The translations under genes and the position numbers were made by a program. Positions 13,001 to 23,500 of a DNA stretch of 64,000 nucleotides are shown here, one piece after another. Source of the DNA: Trachythela sp. YZ-2020 (Eukaryota > Cnidaria > Anthozoa > Malacalcyonacea > Clavulariidae). Location: NCBI GenBank assembly GCA_016169945.1, contig JADLSH010000013.1, positions 92,501 to 156,500 of the forward strand, written 5' to 3'. The notes beneath the pieces were generated by a model. That model was given only the letters and a program-made list of their open reading frames with translations, ran no database searches and was not told where the DNA came from. Position 1 is the stretch's first letter, and each line of letters opens with the position of its first letter.

Positions 13001-13231
13001 ATGAAAGGTTTGCGCTGTCATCGTCCGACACAAAACAAGATTCTATAAGGTCAACATGATCTTTTTTGATAAGTATATGATCAACTGTGGTTTTGATGAG
13101 TCCATTGTTGCTATAAAACGTTTCAATGGGTCCTGTGCAAAACGTTTGTGAATTAATTGAAATCAAAGATAATCTCTTCATTATAGTTGCAATCATTGTT
13201 CCTCTTGCATTAGTTGCAGAAAGGGTTCTTG
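10093..13231 (-). pseudogene. LINE copy C, 3' part of ORF2 and 3' UTR
   Basis: Minus-strand remainder of ORF2, from the middle of the endonuclease (TLSATNARGTM at ~13215) through the RT and C-terminal CxxC region to the stop at 10225, then the 3' UTR to 10093. RT motifs are intact (NYRGITLLNVIGK, FLDTTKAFDTVW, GVRQGGVLSPW, DADDIAIMS). A 16-bp deletion near 11066, relative to copy A, shifts the frame between 11046 and 10995. The 5' part of the same element resumes at 23258, beyond the inserted 10-kb transposon. The join is exact once the 8-bp duplication is removed, and copy A shows the uninterrupted sequence near 2350. Confidence 0.93.
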
Positions 13232-14612
13232 CATAGGCGTACGGGCACAACTTTCTTTGGGGGGGCAGCCAAAATTTTGCCCGAATTTTAAAGCTTACCC
13301 AAATTGCCCGAATTTCGATAACAACATCTTCATAACAATAATAACCACTTTTAATTGTATTTAACAAATTAAGTATGCATTTTTTTGTCGACGGGGGGGC
13401 GGGGTTTAAAATTTTTCCCGGAAACTCTTAACTAACCATCTCTTTTTAACTCCAAAACTAGGATTTTTATCTTATAAACCATAATTTTGTCAACAAGACG
13501 CAAACGATATAAATAAACAGTACTGGGTCATTCCACGCCAAATCGAGTAATCTCCCTGCATAAGCATAACGGATTGAGCTGCTTTTTTGCACACTTTTAG
13601 ATATTAATATTATTAGAATTGGTGTGAATTTTCACGTGAAAATATTCATTATTTTAGAAAATATAAGCAAAATAATGTGATTTAGTCTGCAGCGGCTGTC
13701 GCCATTTTGACAGAATTGGAATTTTCCGTATTATTCGCGTATCGATATTTCGTTTACTATTTCACGTATTTCAACGAAATTTTGTACATAGATAATGTTG
13801 ACATCGCTCTTTAAAACAAACTCGTCGTTGGACGTCTATAACAAAGAAAACCAAAGATAACCAATGATTAACGTCCTGACAAAATGGACAAAGTACGATT
13901 TAGCCGTCAATTAGAATAAAAATATCTTAGGTGATATAAGCTCAGAGAAGTTCATTTCACTCACACATAATAACAGACCATCAAAGAATTTATGTTAATA
14001 ATAAGAGCCTTATATATTGAGTGAAACGTTAAAAATATAGATTTAAATTGCTGTTATTTTCAAAATTACCGTACATTGTAATATTTTCAACAGGAGAAAT
14101 AGGCTTGTGGGACTGCCTGGACAGACTCAAGATTCTGGCATGTTAACGAAGGGAACACGGTAAACCTGTGGTTGAAATGTCGTTATTGTCCTCAACGTAG
14201 TTCTATTTTAGCGAGCGATCTAAAATTGCTGTTTCCACTAATTTAATTCATTCCAAAATTAATGTAAACAAACTAATTCTGAATTGCGTGCATTGAAATA
14301 TATTTTCTATGTCACATATCTAAGCAAATAAAAGTAATCGATCTATTCGCAAAATATAAAGTTTTCTATTGGCATCTATTTACTTATCGAATCTAAAACC
14401 AAAATATTCAATGAAGTTTGAATGTCTGCCGTTTTGTAGCTTTCTGTAGATAGGCGGTAATCGCAGTCGCACGTGAGCGCATGCATTTGTGTGGTACGAA
14501 GTAATACCTTATACCTCATTTTCAATAAGTAGACAAACATATGCATGCAACCAAAGAAGTACAGGTAAATATAACAGTTCGAGTTTAAAAGCAAATCGAC
14601 AACATTAGAGTG
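13232..14612 (+). repeat. Left long inverted arm of the 10-kb transposon
   Basis: Matches the reverse complement of 22341-23257 and then 18262-18581. Good landmarks are GGGTCATTCCACGCC at ~13526 against GGCGTGGAATGACCC at ~23101, and the segment GAATGTCTGCCGTTTTGTAG near 14419 against its complement near 18420. It holds no gene. The inner edge fades near 14612, so the boundary is approximate. A motif AAAATGGCGACAG (minus strand, ~13695-13710), matching the YY1 consensus, is kept in the other arm near 22930. Confidence 0.85.
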
Positions 14613-15277
14613 GTTTATTAGTTTATAACTTTATATTTGAAATCGATTCATCGTCCACAATTATTAAAAATTAACCAAATCAACTGTTACTGTATGTCAA
14701 TTTCATCCAAAGTCAACATATATAAATATGAAATTAAATATTAAGAATGCGGATTAATTTAATTCGAACAAGGAATAGTATTGCTGTTATAAATAAACAG
14801 TTAGACAACGTGTCGGATTCGTCTAAAAGTTGATTGCCTTTCCGCAAGTCACAAATCAAATGAACGTACGTGATTGCATTCAAGTCCTATGAGTAGCACA
14901 AATCAATTCGTAACTATACAGTGTGTATATAAAAAAACTGAACCTTTCAAATTCAAATTAGCTATAACGTATTGTAGTAATTTGACAGCTCTAACCCTCG
15001 TCAAATTAACATGCGTAAATTAAAACACAACTCACAAGTTCTTCCACACGTTGCCATAGGAAATTAATAATAACTTGACGCTCATATGTACAAGGTTTTG
15101 CAAACGTATTTACAATAATTTGCTCTTCATTTAATTCATGCTCAGATAAAGGGTTCAGTTTTGAAAGGGTTCAGGGTTTTTTTATACACACTGTACAGTA
15201 TTTAATAAATAACATGAGTTCATGGCAATTAGCATTTGTGATAATCTAAAAGTCCATGGTCATACGGAAGTTCATGG
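14613..15277. other. AT-rich stretch between left arm and transposase gene
   Basis: No coding signal. It lies downstream of the transposase stop codon and probably holds its 3' UTR. Two phrases recur: a run ending TATAAAAAAACTGAACC near 14928 and GTTCAGGGTTTTTTTATACA near 15170 form a short inverted pair, possibly a small hairpin or a remnant of another insertion. I see nothing else I can support. Confidence 0.4.
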
Positions 15278-17830
15278 TCAATTACAGTGATGATCCGTAA
15301 ATTTTTTGAAGCTACCTTCAATCATCTTAGTTGCAGCTGAACTTTCAAGCTTGTATTGCTTGACTCGACCCCTTGTCGTCTGCAGCGGTTCTGCAACAGT
15401 ACATAGCACATGTTGAAAAGGAATCCAACACTCATCCCGTGTTGACGGCCATACGAACGATTGAATCGTAGTGTCGGCATTGCGCGTTCTCATGAAGTTC
15501 ACCAGGACGTCTTCATTCTCATACGATACGTCTACCACGATTCCTAGATACCAGACTCTGTCGTAAACTGCTGCAACGTACTGACCAGGTGTGTAAGATT
15601 GTGGCGCCTGTTTCTGTTGAGAACATGTTACGGTAACGGACGTTCCATCCACATCTGCTGAAATTCGCCGGATTTGCAGAGAAGTAGAACTGACAGGAAC
15701 AAAACTGTGGTGACTTCTTGTCCCCGCTATGGTTCTAGCCTCGTCCAGACGTGGTTTTAAATGAATCTCGAGTTTTTCAATCTCGTCGTTACTCACAAAA
15801 AGTATTTTGATGCCTGAAACGTTGGCTTTTGACCACGTAAATAGCTCTTTGGGGTTAAGAATCTGGTTTGCTGTGGTGGCTTGAAGGCTAGCTCTCGCGA
15901 CTAGACGCTTAATGGTTCCACCAATACCATCACATGGACTTTTCCCGTGACTGGTCGCAAAAAAATGCCATTCCGCTTTGACCCCGAAATCTTTTTCATG
16001 GTAGCACAAATTTAAAAAGTTCTTACAGTTCTTGTACTGACTAGCAGCTCCATCACTGAAATATTTCACCAATGAAAGGCCAGGAACCAACTTCTTAAGA
16101 TGAGCAACAGCAAGGTTGATGTATGCATGTACAGCTGTGGCATCATGTTTCAGACAGTCGCTGACTACACAGAAACTGACTGTACCGAGACTTCCGTCAT
16201 CTTTGCGATAATATGCTACCAGGGGATGCAGTGTAGCTTGACTGTTGTCCCAGTAGTAACCTTGAACAGCATCCTGAACAACGAAAGAGTAGTTTTCTGC
16301 GAAATCAAGCAAAACAATTGCCGTACCTTGCTTTAACGACTCCTTTTGCTCCGAAAGATAAGCTGCTTGTGCTCTTGCGATGAAGCTATGGCTGGTCAAA
16401 GAGTTAATCTGCGAAACTATTTCTTCCAAAAGGTCGCATGCTTGTTCCTGCCGTGTAATAAGACGCGTTCCATCTGTATGCGTCCATTGCTTAAACGTAA
16501 ATTCATCATCCTCGTCAATTGAACGTTCAGCAAAAAGTAACTGAAGATGTTCTTTCAGGTTGGCAGCACCTGGACATTTCTCGCAGCGATGAAGCATGCA
16601 GTTTCTATTACTGACATCGCAAACAAGTTTCGCCATTAAAGATTTATGGTCGAGTTTTGGACCGGGGAGGCAATCCAGCAGTAACTTGGCGTTTTGATGC
16701 TGTTCGCAGACACATACCGAATGCGTACCCTTTGCTCCAACGGTAATACACCAACGCGGCCGAAGCTCACAAAATTTGGAAAATCCAACTTTGTCTTCAT
16801 CTCCTAATTTTTCTTTATAGTGCAAATATAGTTCACGTAAGTTCCCGAGCAACAGTCGCTTCTGCATATGGACTCGTTTCCCTTCTGAATTTACGACAGA
16901 AACGTAATCCTTTTTTCCTGGACACATTCGTGAAACTTCGTCGTCGTTGTAAAAATCGATGACCCTCTTTTTAGTTTCATCCGATAGCTTTCTCGCTTGC
17001 TTTGGACTTACTGATGGTAAAACTCCTTTTGTCTTTTTTAGTTCCCGTGCTTTATTCACCATGAACTTCGAAACCCCAAACTCGTTCGCAGTTTTGTCTA
17101 TTGTCCAAGAAGGCGGAGCAAGAGTGATTAATTTCAGTGTAGTTTCCTTATTTGAGCTGGAGCATTTTTCTTTGATTCCTTCTACAATTGCATCAAGGTC
17201 TGTGCACTTTTGACAACGAATTTCACTCGCTTTTACCTCTAATCGTCGAGCAACTTCGTCCGTAATAGCCGTCTGTGCTTCCTGCGCCTTTCGCTTGGCA
17301 TATGCCGCACGGTCTCTTTGTGCCATTTTAGTCTTGACAGGAGTACAACCGAGAGAATTAAATGTGGCTGCGAGATCATGTATCTCCTTGCCTTCATCAT
17401 CTGGCTTGTATTCTTCATCTTCTTTGAAGTAATTTTCGTCGATGTTCCCAAGGTGTGATGAACATTTTGGACAAAGCTTTTGACCAGGCTTTACATCTTT
17501 ACCAACGAGTTTGTTAATTTTATCTGCACATGCTATGTCTATTATACGTAAAGACTTTTTTCTCGCCGATGTTGGATGCATTTCAAATGGATCACAACAA
17601 GTTTTTTGCAGAAATTCATATTTGCGCAGGTAAAGCATTTCATGATGCAAACAGATAACACTATCACTTTCCGACTTTAAACCACTTCTCCGTTGAATTA
17701 GTTCAACCTCGTCTGCAGGCAGAACTGCCAAATTCTTCGTTCCAACTTTCCTTGCGTAAGTTGTCTTGTGGCATTCTTCAGTTGAGCCAAGAAAAATACC
17801 TATTGAACATGAGTCAACGTTGCTTGCCAT
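15278..17830 (-). CDS. Putative DDE/D transposase, superfamily unassigned
   Basis: Uninterrupted 850-codon ORF, the only long gene of the 10-kb transposon, so by position the transposase. The N-terminus is Cys/His-rich (CLHHE, CC near residue 76, KLCPKC near 118, RCQKC near 205). A helix-turn-helix-like stretch follows near 245-270 (SWTIDKTANEFGVSKFMV), then more Cys/His motifs (VCVCEQH near 375, HRCEKCPG near 420). The candidate catalytic core has Asp in IVLLDFAENY (~508), Asp in KYFSDGAASQYKN (~592) and an acidic site in HGKSPCDGIGGTIKR (~633). The C-terminus has a Tudor/SH3-like strand pattern (YVAAVYDRVWYLGIVV, ~750). The catalytic assignment is inference. No introns are needed. Start chosen at the first ATG of the frame. 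Confidence 0.8.
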   Translation of the reverse strand: MASNVDSCSIGIFLGSTEECHKTTYARKVGTKNLAVLPADEVELIQRRSGLKSESDSVICLHHEMLYLRKYEFLQKTCCDPFEMHPTSARKKSLRIIDIACADKINKLVGKDVKPGQKLCPKCSSHLGNIDENYFKEDEEYKPDDEGKEIHDLAATFNSLGCTPVKTKMAQRDRAAYAKRKAQEAQTAITDEVARRLEVKASEIRCQKCTDLDAIVEGIKEKCSSSNKETTLKLITLAPPSWTIDKTANEFGVSKFMVNKARELKKTKGVLPSVSPKQARKLSDETKKRVIDFYNDDEVSRMCPGKKDYVSVVNSEGKRVHMQKRLLLGNLRELYLHYKEKLGDEDKVGFSKFCELRPRWCITVGAKGTHSVCVCEQHQNAKLLLDCLPGPKLDHKSLMAKLVCDVSNRNCMLHRCEKCPGAANLKEHLQLLFAERSIDEDDEFTFKQWTHTDGTRLITRQEQACDLLEEIVSQINSLTSHSFIARAQAAYLSEQKESLKQGTAIVLLDFAENYSFVVQDAVQGYYWDNSQATLHPLVAYYRKDDGSLGTVSFCVVSDCLKHDATAVHAYINLAVAHLKKLVPGLSLVKYFSDGAASQYKNCKNFLNLCYHEKDFGVKAEWHFFATSHGKSPCDGIGGTIKRLVARASLQATTANQILNPKELFTWSKANVSGIKILFVSNDEIEKLEIHLKPRLDEARTIAGTRSHHSFVPVSSTSLQIRRISADVDGTSVTVTCSQQKQAPQSYTPGQYVAAVYDRVWYLGIVVDVSYENEDVLVNFMRTRNADTTIQSFVWPSTRDECWIPFQHVLCTVAEPLQTTRGRVKQYKLESSAATKMIEGSFKKFTDHHCN

Positions 17831-18581
17831 ATGTGTAACTATATATAGTAATAATCCGCTTTATTTTTACAAAATGTAGCTTTCGCACTTCGATGATTCA
17901 CTTGTTATTTAGCTCGATCTTCACAATTAGAAAATATGTCTAGTATATGTCTAGTTAAACAACCGTACATGTCATTATATAATCACTATAAATAGCTTGC
18001 AAATTGGAATAAACAACGCAGAGCCGAATACTGTAATTGTTCATTAATTTCATATAGCAGTGCCAGTGTCATGTCACTGTATAATCAGAAAAAGTACGTA
18101 TTATCAATATTTTATAGAATTTTGTTTCGTCGAGGCAGATTGTTCGGGTGAATAGATGTTTTAAGTCCTAGCGCTATTTATAGACTTTTTGATGAAATTG
18201 ACACAACTATGAGTAAATTTTGGTTAATTATTTATTATTAAGTATTGACCCTGAACCGCTCTAAAGCCTCCAATGTTGTCAGTTTGCTTTTAAATTTGAA
18301 CTTTCTCATTTACCTATATTTCATTGATTGCAAATGTTTGTCTACTTATTGAAAAATTACACAATTACATTTTTTGAACTCTTGCTTTTGGCTATAGCTA
18401 AGTTTGTAGAAAGCTACAAAACGGCAGACATTCAAACCTCATTGGATATTATGGTTTTAGGTTCGATAAGTAAGTAGATGACAATAGAAAACTTTATATT
18501 TTACTTATAGATCACTTTTCTTCGCTTGAACATGTGACATTGAAATGATTGAATAATATATTTCACCACACGCAATTCAGA
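17831..18581. other. Region upstream of transposase plus inner part of right arm
   Basis: 17831-~18260 is AT-rich DNA just 5' of the transposase start and probably holds its promoter; no specific promoter element stands out. From ~18262 to 18581 the sequence is the inner part of the right inverted arm, matching 14280-14612 in reverse complement. No ORF is supported. Confidence 0.5.
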
Positions 18582-18675
18582 ACGATGAGCCAGCTGGCTC
18601 CAGGTTCGCAGCTCCAGTTTCGCGAACCTGGAGCCAGCTCCAGATTGGCTCGAAACTGGAGCTGGGACGACAAGT
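18582..18675 (+). repeat. Interleaved palindromes at the MULE-like terminus
   Basis: The first ~94 bp are built from a few modules in both orientations: the palindrome GAGCCAGCTGGCTC, CCAGGTTCGC with GCGAACCTGG, and AGCTCCAGTTTCG with CGAAACTGGAGCT. The same block in reverse complement forms the other end (22247-22340). It can fold into alternative hairpins on either strand. Confidence 0.85.
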
Positions 18676-19165
18676 TTGTAAACAAAGCGTTTTGGCCGCT
18701 TAACCAGTAATGTAAATGAAATTTTTTTGAAAGACCATTTTTACCTGTCATATTTTCTAGTACGTGACCGAAAATGAGAACTTTATTACGTTTCGTTTGT
18801 CCACAGTAGCTTGTGAAAGTTGACTATTTTTTCTGACGAAGGGGCTGGTCAGCGGCCCGATTGATCGTATAGGATTTTAAAACCTTAATTTTTTACCTTT
18901 ATAATGGCAAACTGTAAAATTTGATTCATGACCGTTCTAGAGAAAGTATTCAAATATAATGTCAAGCAATAAGCGTACTTCTACATCGCGAAACCGCGAT
19001 AAATAACTCTGGCAAAGTCGAGCCATCTATTTCACGCGCGGCCCGCTTGTATTAATTTCACACTTCCGTGAACACACAACTTTGTTATCGGTAAATTTGC
19101 GTTTTGGAGAAATAACCTATTGAACGTTTAATGATATATTATTATTTATTGCACTTTTTTAAAGA

Positions 19166-19430
19166 CTAAACAATCGAAACATCGTCCATATCTGCAACAC
19201 ACGACGCAAACAAGATTCCGAAAAATGGTGTTAAATGCGGCTCAGATTGCCGAACGTCAAATACGTCTAGCATAGTACAAATTGTTTCGCAAAATTTCCT
19301 CTTAAACTCGCCTTTCTGCGATTTTTCAAAAGATGACCCTTCTAGATTAATTGTCATTCTACCATATCCTATAGTATTTAAAATTTTAGGATGTATATCC
19401 AGCATGAGCAACTCACGAGAACACTGGCAT
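19166..19430 (-). pseudogene. ORF inside left arm, possible captured gene piece
   Basis: An 81-codon ORF, MLMLDIHPKILNTIGYGRM onward, ending DDVSIV. The frame stays open upstream through HECQCSREL. The same ORF is at 21511-21756 in the other arm with a few amino-acid differences (FFGIL/FFAIL, ASCVADM/ALCAADM). Composition looks protein-like, but I recognise no family. It could be the last exon of a host gene picked up by the element, or chance. It has no recognised partner exons. Confidence 0.4.
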
Positions 19431-19684
19431 TCGTGACCGACATGAGAAATCCACTTTCAATAGATGTAATATATTAACGTAATTGACAACCAAAACAATC
19501 AGTCCATGTGCTTTGGCACGTGATGTCATTTGATAATCTCTGGGGAAAACCGTATCAAGTAAACAAGTTGATTTTAGTACAACTTTAGGAACAAGCTTGC
19601 ATACATGTATGCTGAAATAGATCATATAGCCGTCTTAGCTGAATCGAAATGAACTCAAATGTCAGTGTGCTTGATTAACTCGTG

Positions 19685-19870
19685 TAAGTTGAGATTGGTT
19701 GGTTCTCTCCTGTGCTTCGAGGGTTTTTCTTCGGGTACTTCCATCACTAAGAACTAACCCCAAGGCACTAACCTTAACTAACTAACCCTCGTAACCTTTC
19801 TCAATTGGGTTGTAAAACCTGTTAAGGCTTTCCGTCCACCTCAGAGTGGTAAGCATAATAAAAAAAGCCA
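19685..19870 (+). mobile_element. SINE-like fragment, sense orientation
   Basis: Contains TTCTCTCCTGTGCTTCGAGG followed by a run of CTAACC-like phrases. It matches, in reverse complement, the middle of the tRNA-headed SINE at 45412-45705. The tRNA-like head is missing, so this is a 5'-truncated and diverged copy inside the MULE-like element. Confidence 0.6.
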
Positions 19871-20683
19871 AGATTATTTTATCAGACCATTTTCACTTCG
19901 TGCGACTTGTGTTTCGTTAGTGGTTTCTGCAGGCCTACGCAAACCTATAACAAAGGACATCCTATTGCGTAACTCTACTATATAACCAAGGCTATTAAGG
20001 GGTTCATTTCTTATCTGGGAGGGGGGGGGGGTGGAATTTAGTGAGCTCTCTTAAATCTTTGGCATGGTCCATCCCCATGATAAACTTTTCCCCAACCCTA
20101 AATAATGATATTTTTTTCATAAGACCCGCCTCCCAACCTCTCCTAAAAATCCAAAGTACATGGAACCTTAAAATCTCGTTTTTGTGAGCAAAACGTTTTG
20201 TGATCATTGCCAGCTGACTTTTACTACTGTAAATATATTTTCAAGTTATACCTAGCAACAGATAGAACAAGCTGTAACTATGTTGTAATATCTTGCTCAA
20301 GATGTGCCAGATCTATTTGAGCAGCATTACGAATTTGAACCTAACTGTGTGGTCTGCGTTGTCATTCTATAGGTCTTGAATAGCTTGGGGGTTAGGGGCA
20401 CGCTCCCCCGGAAACTTTTGACATTTAGTATCCCTGATCTATCTAGTATCCCTATCCCCCCCCAAAACTGTCATTTTGCCTGTCCCATATAGGAATGTAG
20501 GAGTTAGGGTGTCCCTAGTAGCAGTAAGCATACCCTAATTAATCTCGGCGGACGCATTCTCGTAAGATTTCAAAAGTTAATTCCGAACAATCAGCAATAG
20601 CCAATAAACAATATTTACTATAATCTTTGTTACAAAATAAATCCCTTGATGATAAAAACCTTTTATTATCAAACACAGACTAA
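19871..20683. other. Core of MULE-like element, no gene seen
   Basis: AT-rich with a poly-G run near 20018-20030 and a C-rich run near 20455. I find no coding signal or clear repeat boundary. The G and C runs resemble those near the ends of the 10-kb element and near 52300. Confidence 0.4.
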
Positions 20684-21249
20684 GGCCCTGTTCATATGGG
20701 AAGAAGTTATCTCGGTTAGCGAGAAAACATTTCGACAAGCTTACAAGCGAGATCTCGCCTTGTTATGAATATAGTAGGAAAAGTTACACTGCGTTCATAT
20801 GAGACGAAAATTTTCCCGTGTACCGAGATCTCGCTTGTTGACAGGCGAGATCTCGGTGACCGGGATAATGTTTTTCCCATATGAACACAACATATCCAAA
20901 ACTTTCCCGCTTAGCGGGAAAACTTTCTGTCGTGTCAGCAACTTTTCAATTTACACTTTACAAAATGGCCTTGCAATTTAGTAATAAGTACAGAAACTTG
21001 AACAAGGTTGTTTACGATTAATCCAACTACGTAACGTAAGTTCAAAGCAGTCATATTTGTTTTAAAATGTGGTATTTTAAAGTTTTTTAACTTTTCCCGC
21101 CTTGCACGGCACACAAGTGCTACGTCACAGCCGGAAACTTTACCCGGTAACCGGGATAACGTTTCTCCATATGAACAGAACAAAATTATTTGGCTAGTCA
21201 AAATGTTTTCTCGCTAACCGAGATAACTTCTCCCCATATGAACAGGCCC
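20684..21249. mobile_element. Harbinger-type MITE (TAA duplication), 566 bp
   Basis: Termini GGCCCTGTTCATATGGG and its near-complement, both followed by AGAAGTTATCTCGGTTAGCG-like sequence, are flanked by TAA (681-683 and 250-252 of the respective kilobases). A 3-bp TAA/TTA duplication with GGSCCTGTT termini is typical of PIF/Harbinger MITEs. Inside, GTTCATATGAG near 20794 and CCCATATGAAC near 20876 look like a second, internal pair of ends, so it may be one MITE built on another. No ORF. Confidence 0.85.
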
Positions 21250-21477
21250 TAAGAAACAAATAAACTCCTTTCCAGCACCTGTTTCATACGTTGCTTGGGG
21301 AAACAAGAAAACAGGTCTGGATAAACACATGCGCAATAATTTTACAGTGCACGGACGGGTTTTTCCACTGGGTTTTCCCCTGAGATTATCAAATGACATC
21401 ACGTGCCAAAGCACATGGACTGATTGTTTTTGTTGTCAATTACGTTAATATATTACATCTATTGAAAGTGGATTTCT

Positions 21478-21756
21478 CATGTCGGTCACGAATGCCAGTG
21501 TTCTCGTGAGTTGCTCATGCTGGATATACATCCTAAAATTTTAAATACTATAGGATATGGTAGAATGACAATTAATCTAGAAGGGTCATCTTTTGAAAAA
21601 TCGCAGAAAGGCGAGTTTAAGAGGAAATTTTGCGAAACAATTTGTACTATGCTAGACGTATTTGACGTTCGGCAATCTGAGCCGCATTTAACACCATTTT
21701 TCGCAATCTTGTTTGCGTTGTGTGCTGCAGATATGGACGATGTTTCGATTGTTTAG
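21478..21756 (+). pseudogene. ORF inside right arm, mirror of the left-arm ORF
   Basis: Reverse-complement copy of the ORF at 19166-19430, on the plus strand. It reads from HVGHECQCSREL into MLMLDIHPK and ends DDVSIV. The frame is intact in both arms, but most differences between the arms are few anyway, so selection cannot be claimed. Confidence 0.4.
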
Positions 21757-22340
21757 TCTTTAAAAAAGTGCAATAAATAATAATATATCATTAAACGTTC
21801 AATAGGTTATTTCTCCAAAACGCAAATTTACCGATAACAAAGTTGTGTGTTCACGGAAGTGTGAAATTAATACAAGCGGGCCGCGCGTGAAATAGATGGC
21901 TCGACTTTGCCAGAGTTATTTATCGCAATTTTGCGATGTAGAAGTACGCTTATTGCTTGACATTATATTTGAATACTTTCTCTAGAACGGTCATGAATCA
22001 AATTTTACAGTTTGCCATTATAAAGGTAAAAAATTAAGGTTTTAAAAACCTATACGATCAATCGGGCCGCTGACCAGCCCCTTCGTCAGAAAAAATAGTC
22101 AACTTTCACAAGCTACTGTGGACAAACGAAACGTAATAAAGTTCTCATTTTCGGTCACGTACTAGAAAATATGACAGGTAAAAATGGTCTTTCAAAAAAA
22201 ATTCATTTACATTACTGGTTAAGCGGCCAAAACGCTTTGTTTACAAACTTGTCGTCCCAGCTCCAGTTTCGAGCCAATCTGGAGCTGGCTCCAGGTTCGC
22301 GAAACTGGAGCTGCGAACCTGGAGCCAGCTGGCTCATCGT

Positions 22341-23257
22341 CAATTCAGAATTGGTCTGTTTTAAATTACCGTGATTTTGCCATGATTGAATTAAATTAGT
22401 GGAAAACAGCAAATTTTAGATCGCTCGCTAAAATAGGACTACGTTGAGGACAATAACGAAATTTCGACCACAGATTTACCTTGTTCCTTTCTTTAATATA
22501 CCGTAATTTAGAGTCTGCGCAGGCAGTCCCACAAACCTTTTTCTCCTGTTGAAAACATTGAAATATACGGTAATTTTGAAAATAACAGCAACTTAAATCG
22601 ATATTTCTAACGTCTCACTTACTATATCAGGCTGTTATTATCAACATAAATTCTTTGATCGTCTGTTATTATGTGTGAGTGAAATGAATTTGTCTGAGCT
22701 TATATCAACTAAGATATTTTTATTCTAATTGACGGCTAAATCGTACTTTGTCCATTCTGTCAGGACGTTAATCATTGGTTATCTTTGGTTTTCTTTACTA
22801 TAGACGTTCAACGACGAGTTTGTTTTAAAGAGCGATGTCAACATTATCTATGTACAAAATTTCGTTGAAATACGTAAAATAGTAAACGAAATATCGATAC
22901 GCGAATAATACGGAAAATTCCAATTGTGTCAAAATGGCGACTGCCGCTACAGACTAAATCATCATTATTTTGCTTATATTTTCTAAAATACTGAATATTT
23001 TCACGTGAAAATTTACACCAATTCTAGTTATATTAATGTCTAAAAGTGTGCTAAAAAGCAGCTCAATCTGTTATACTTATGCAGGGAGATTACTCGATTT
23101 GGCGTGGAATGACCCTACTGTAAATTTTAAATTCAGACTAAATAAATCTATTTTGCCCGAATATTCGTGAACCATTTGCCCGAATTACTTCAATCTCCAA
23201 ATTTTTTTTGGGGGGGGGGCAGGTGCCACCCCTGCCCCCACGTCCCGTACGCCTATG
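22341..23257 (-). repeat. Right long inverted arm (outer part) of the 10-kb transposon
   Basis: Reverse-complement partner of 13232-~14270. It carries no gene. The outermost ~60 bp include a G-rich run (23206-23219), followed by a C-rich stretch, and the terminal CCCGTACGCCTATG. Near both outer ends the word TTTGCCCGAA(T) recurs (13278-13300, 23150-23185), a plausible subterminal binding repeat. Confidence 0.85.
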
Positions 23258-23500
23258 GGTTCTTGGACCGCCGGCAGAGCCAACATGACAATTAAGATCG
23301 CCAAGGACAATGACAGACCCACGGCTAGAAAGTTGGTTAATAACATCTTCAAGGGCTTCAGCAGTTTGTTTGTAAATAGGAAATGGTAAATTAGATGATG
23401 GCAAATACGCTCCAACAACGAAAAGATTTCGTCTATGAAAAGTTTTAAAGTGTATAGCCAAGATTCTGTCATTGCCAATGTCTTCTAATATTTTTATATA
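23258..23500 (-). pseudogene. LINE copy C/D, endonuclease piece
   Basis: Endonuclease segment from KILEDIGNDRILAIHFK to CHVGSAGGPRT, the 5' neighbour of the sequence at 13231 in the same LINE copy. Its own upstream end is an internal deletion joining it to ORF1 near 23500. About 500 bp present in copy A (the end of ORF1 and the start of ORF2) are missing. Confidence 0.9.

Larger units (their letters stand above)
18582..22340. mobile_element. Non-autonomous MULE-like element nested in the right arm
   Basis: Ends ACGATGAGCC and GGCTCATCGT are perfect inverted repeats flanked by the 9-bp direct repeat CAATTCAGA (18573-18581 and 22341-22349). The inverted arms are very long (~967 bp; left 18582-~19548, right ~21374-22340) and far more alike than the outer transposon's arms, so this insertion is younger. 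A 9-bp duplication with long inverted arms suggests a Mutator-like (MULE) element, but no transposase is present, so this is by structure only. The core holds a SINE-like fragment and a Harbinger-type MITE. Confidence 0.85.
13232..23257. mobile_element. 10-kb TIR DNA transposon, 8-bp target duplication
   Basis: Both ends read CATAGGCGTACGGG inward and are flanked by the perfect 8-bp direct repeat GGTTCTTG (13224-13231 and 23258-23265). Copy A has the empty site with one GGTTCTTG, which proves the insertion. The inverted arms run far inward (left 13232-~14612; right 23257-22341, continuing at 18581-~18262 beyond a nested element). They are clearly diverged from each other but collinear. Inside is one long intact ORF, a putative transposase, on the minus strand. 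An 8-bp duplication fits hAT, P, Merlin, Zisupton or Novosib, but neither termini nor protein let me choose. Confidence 0.93.
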
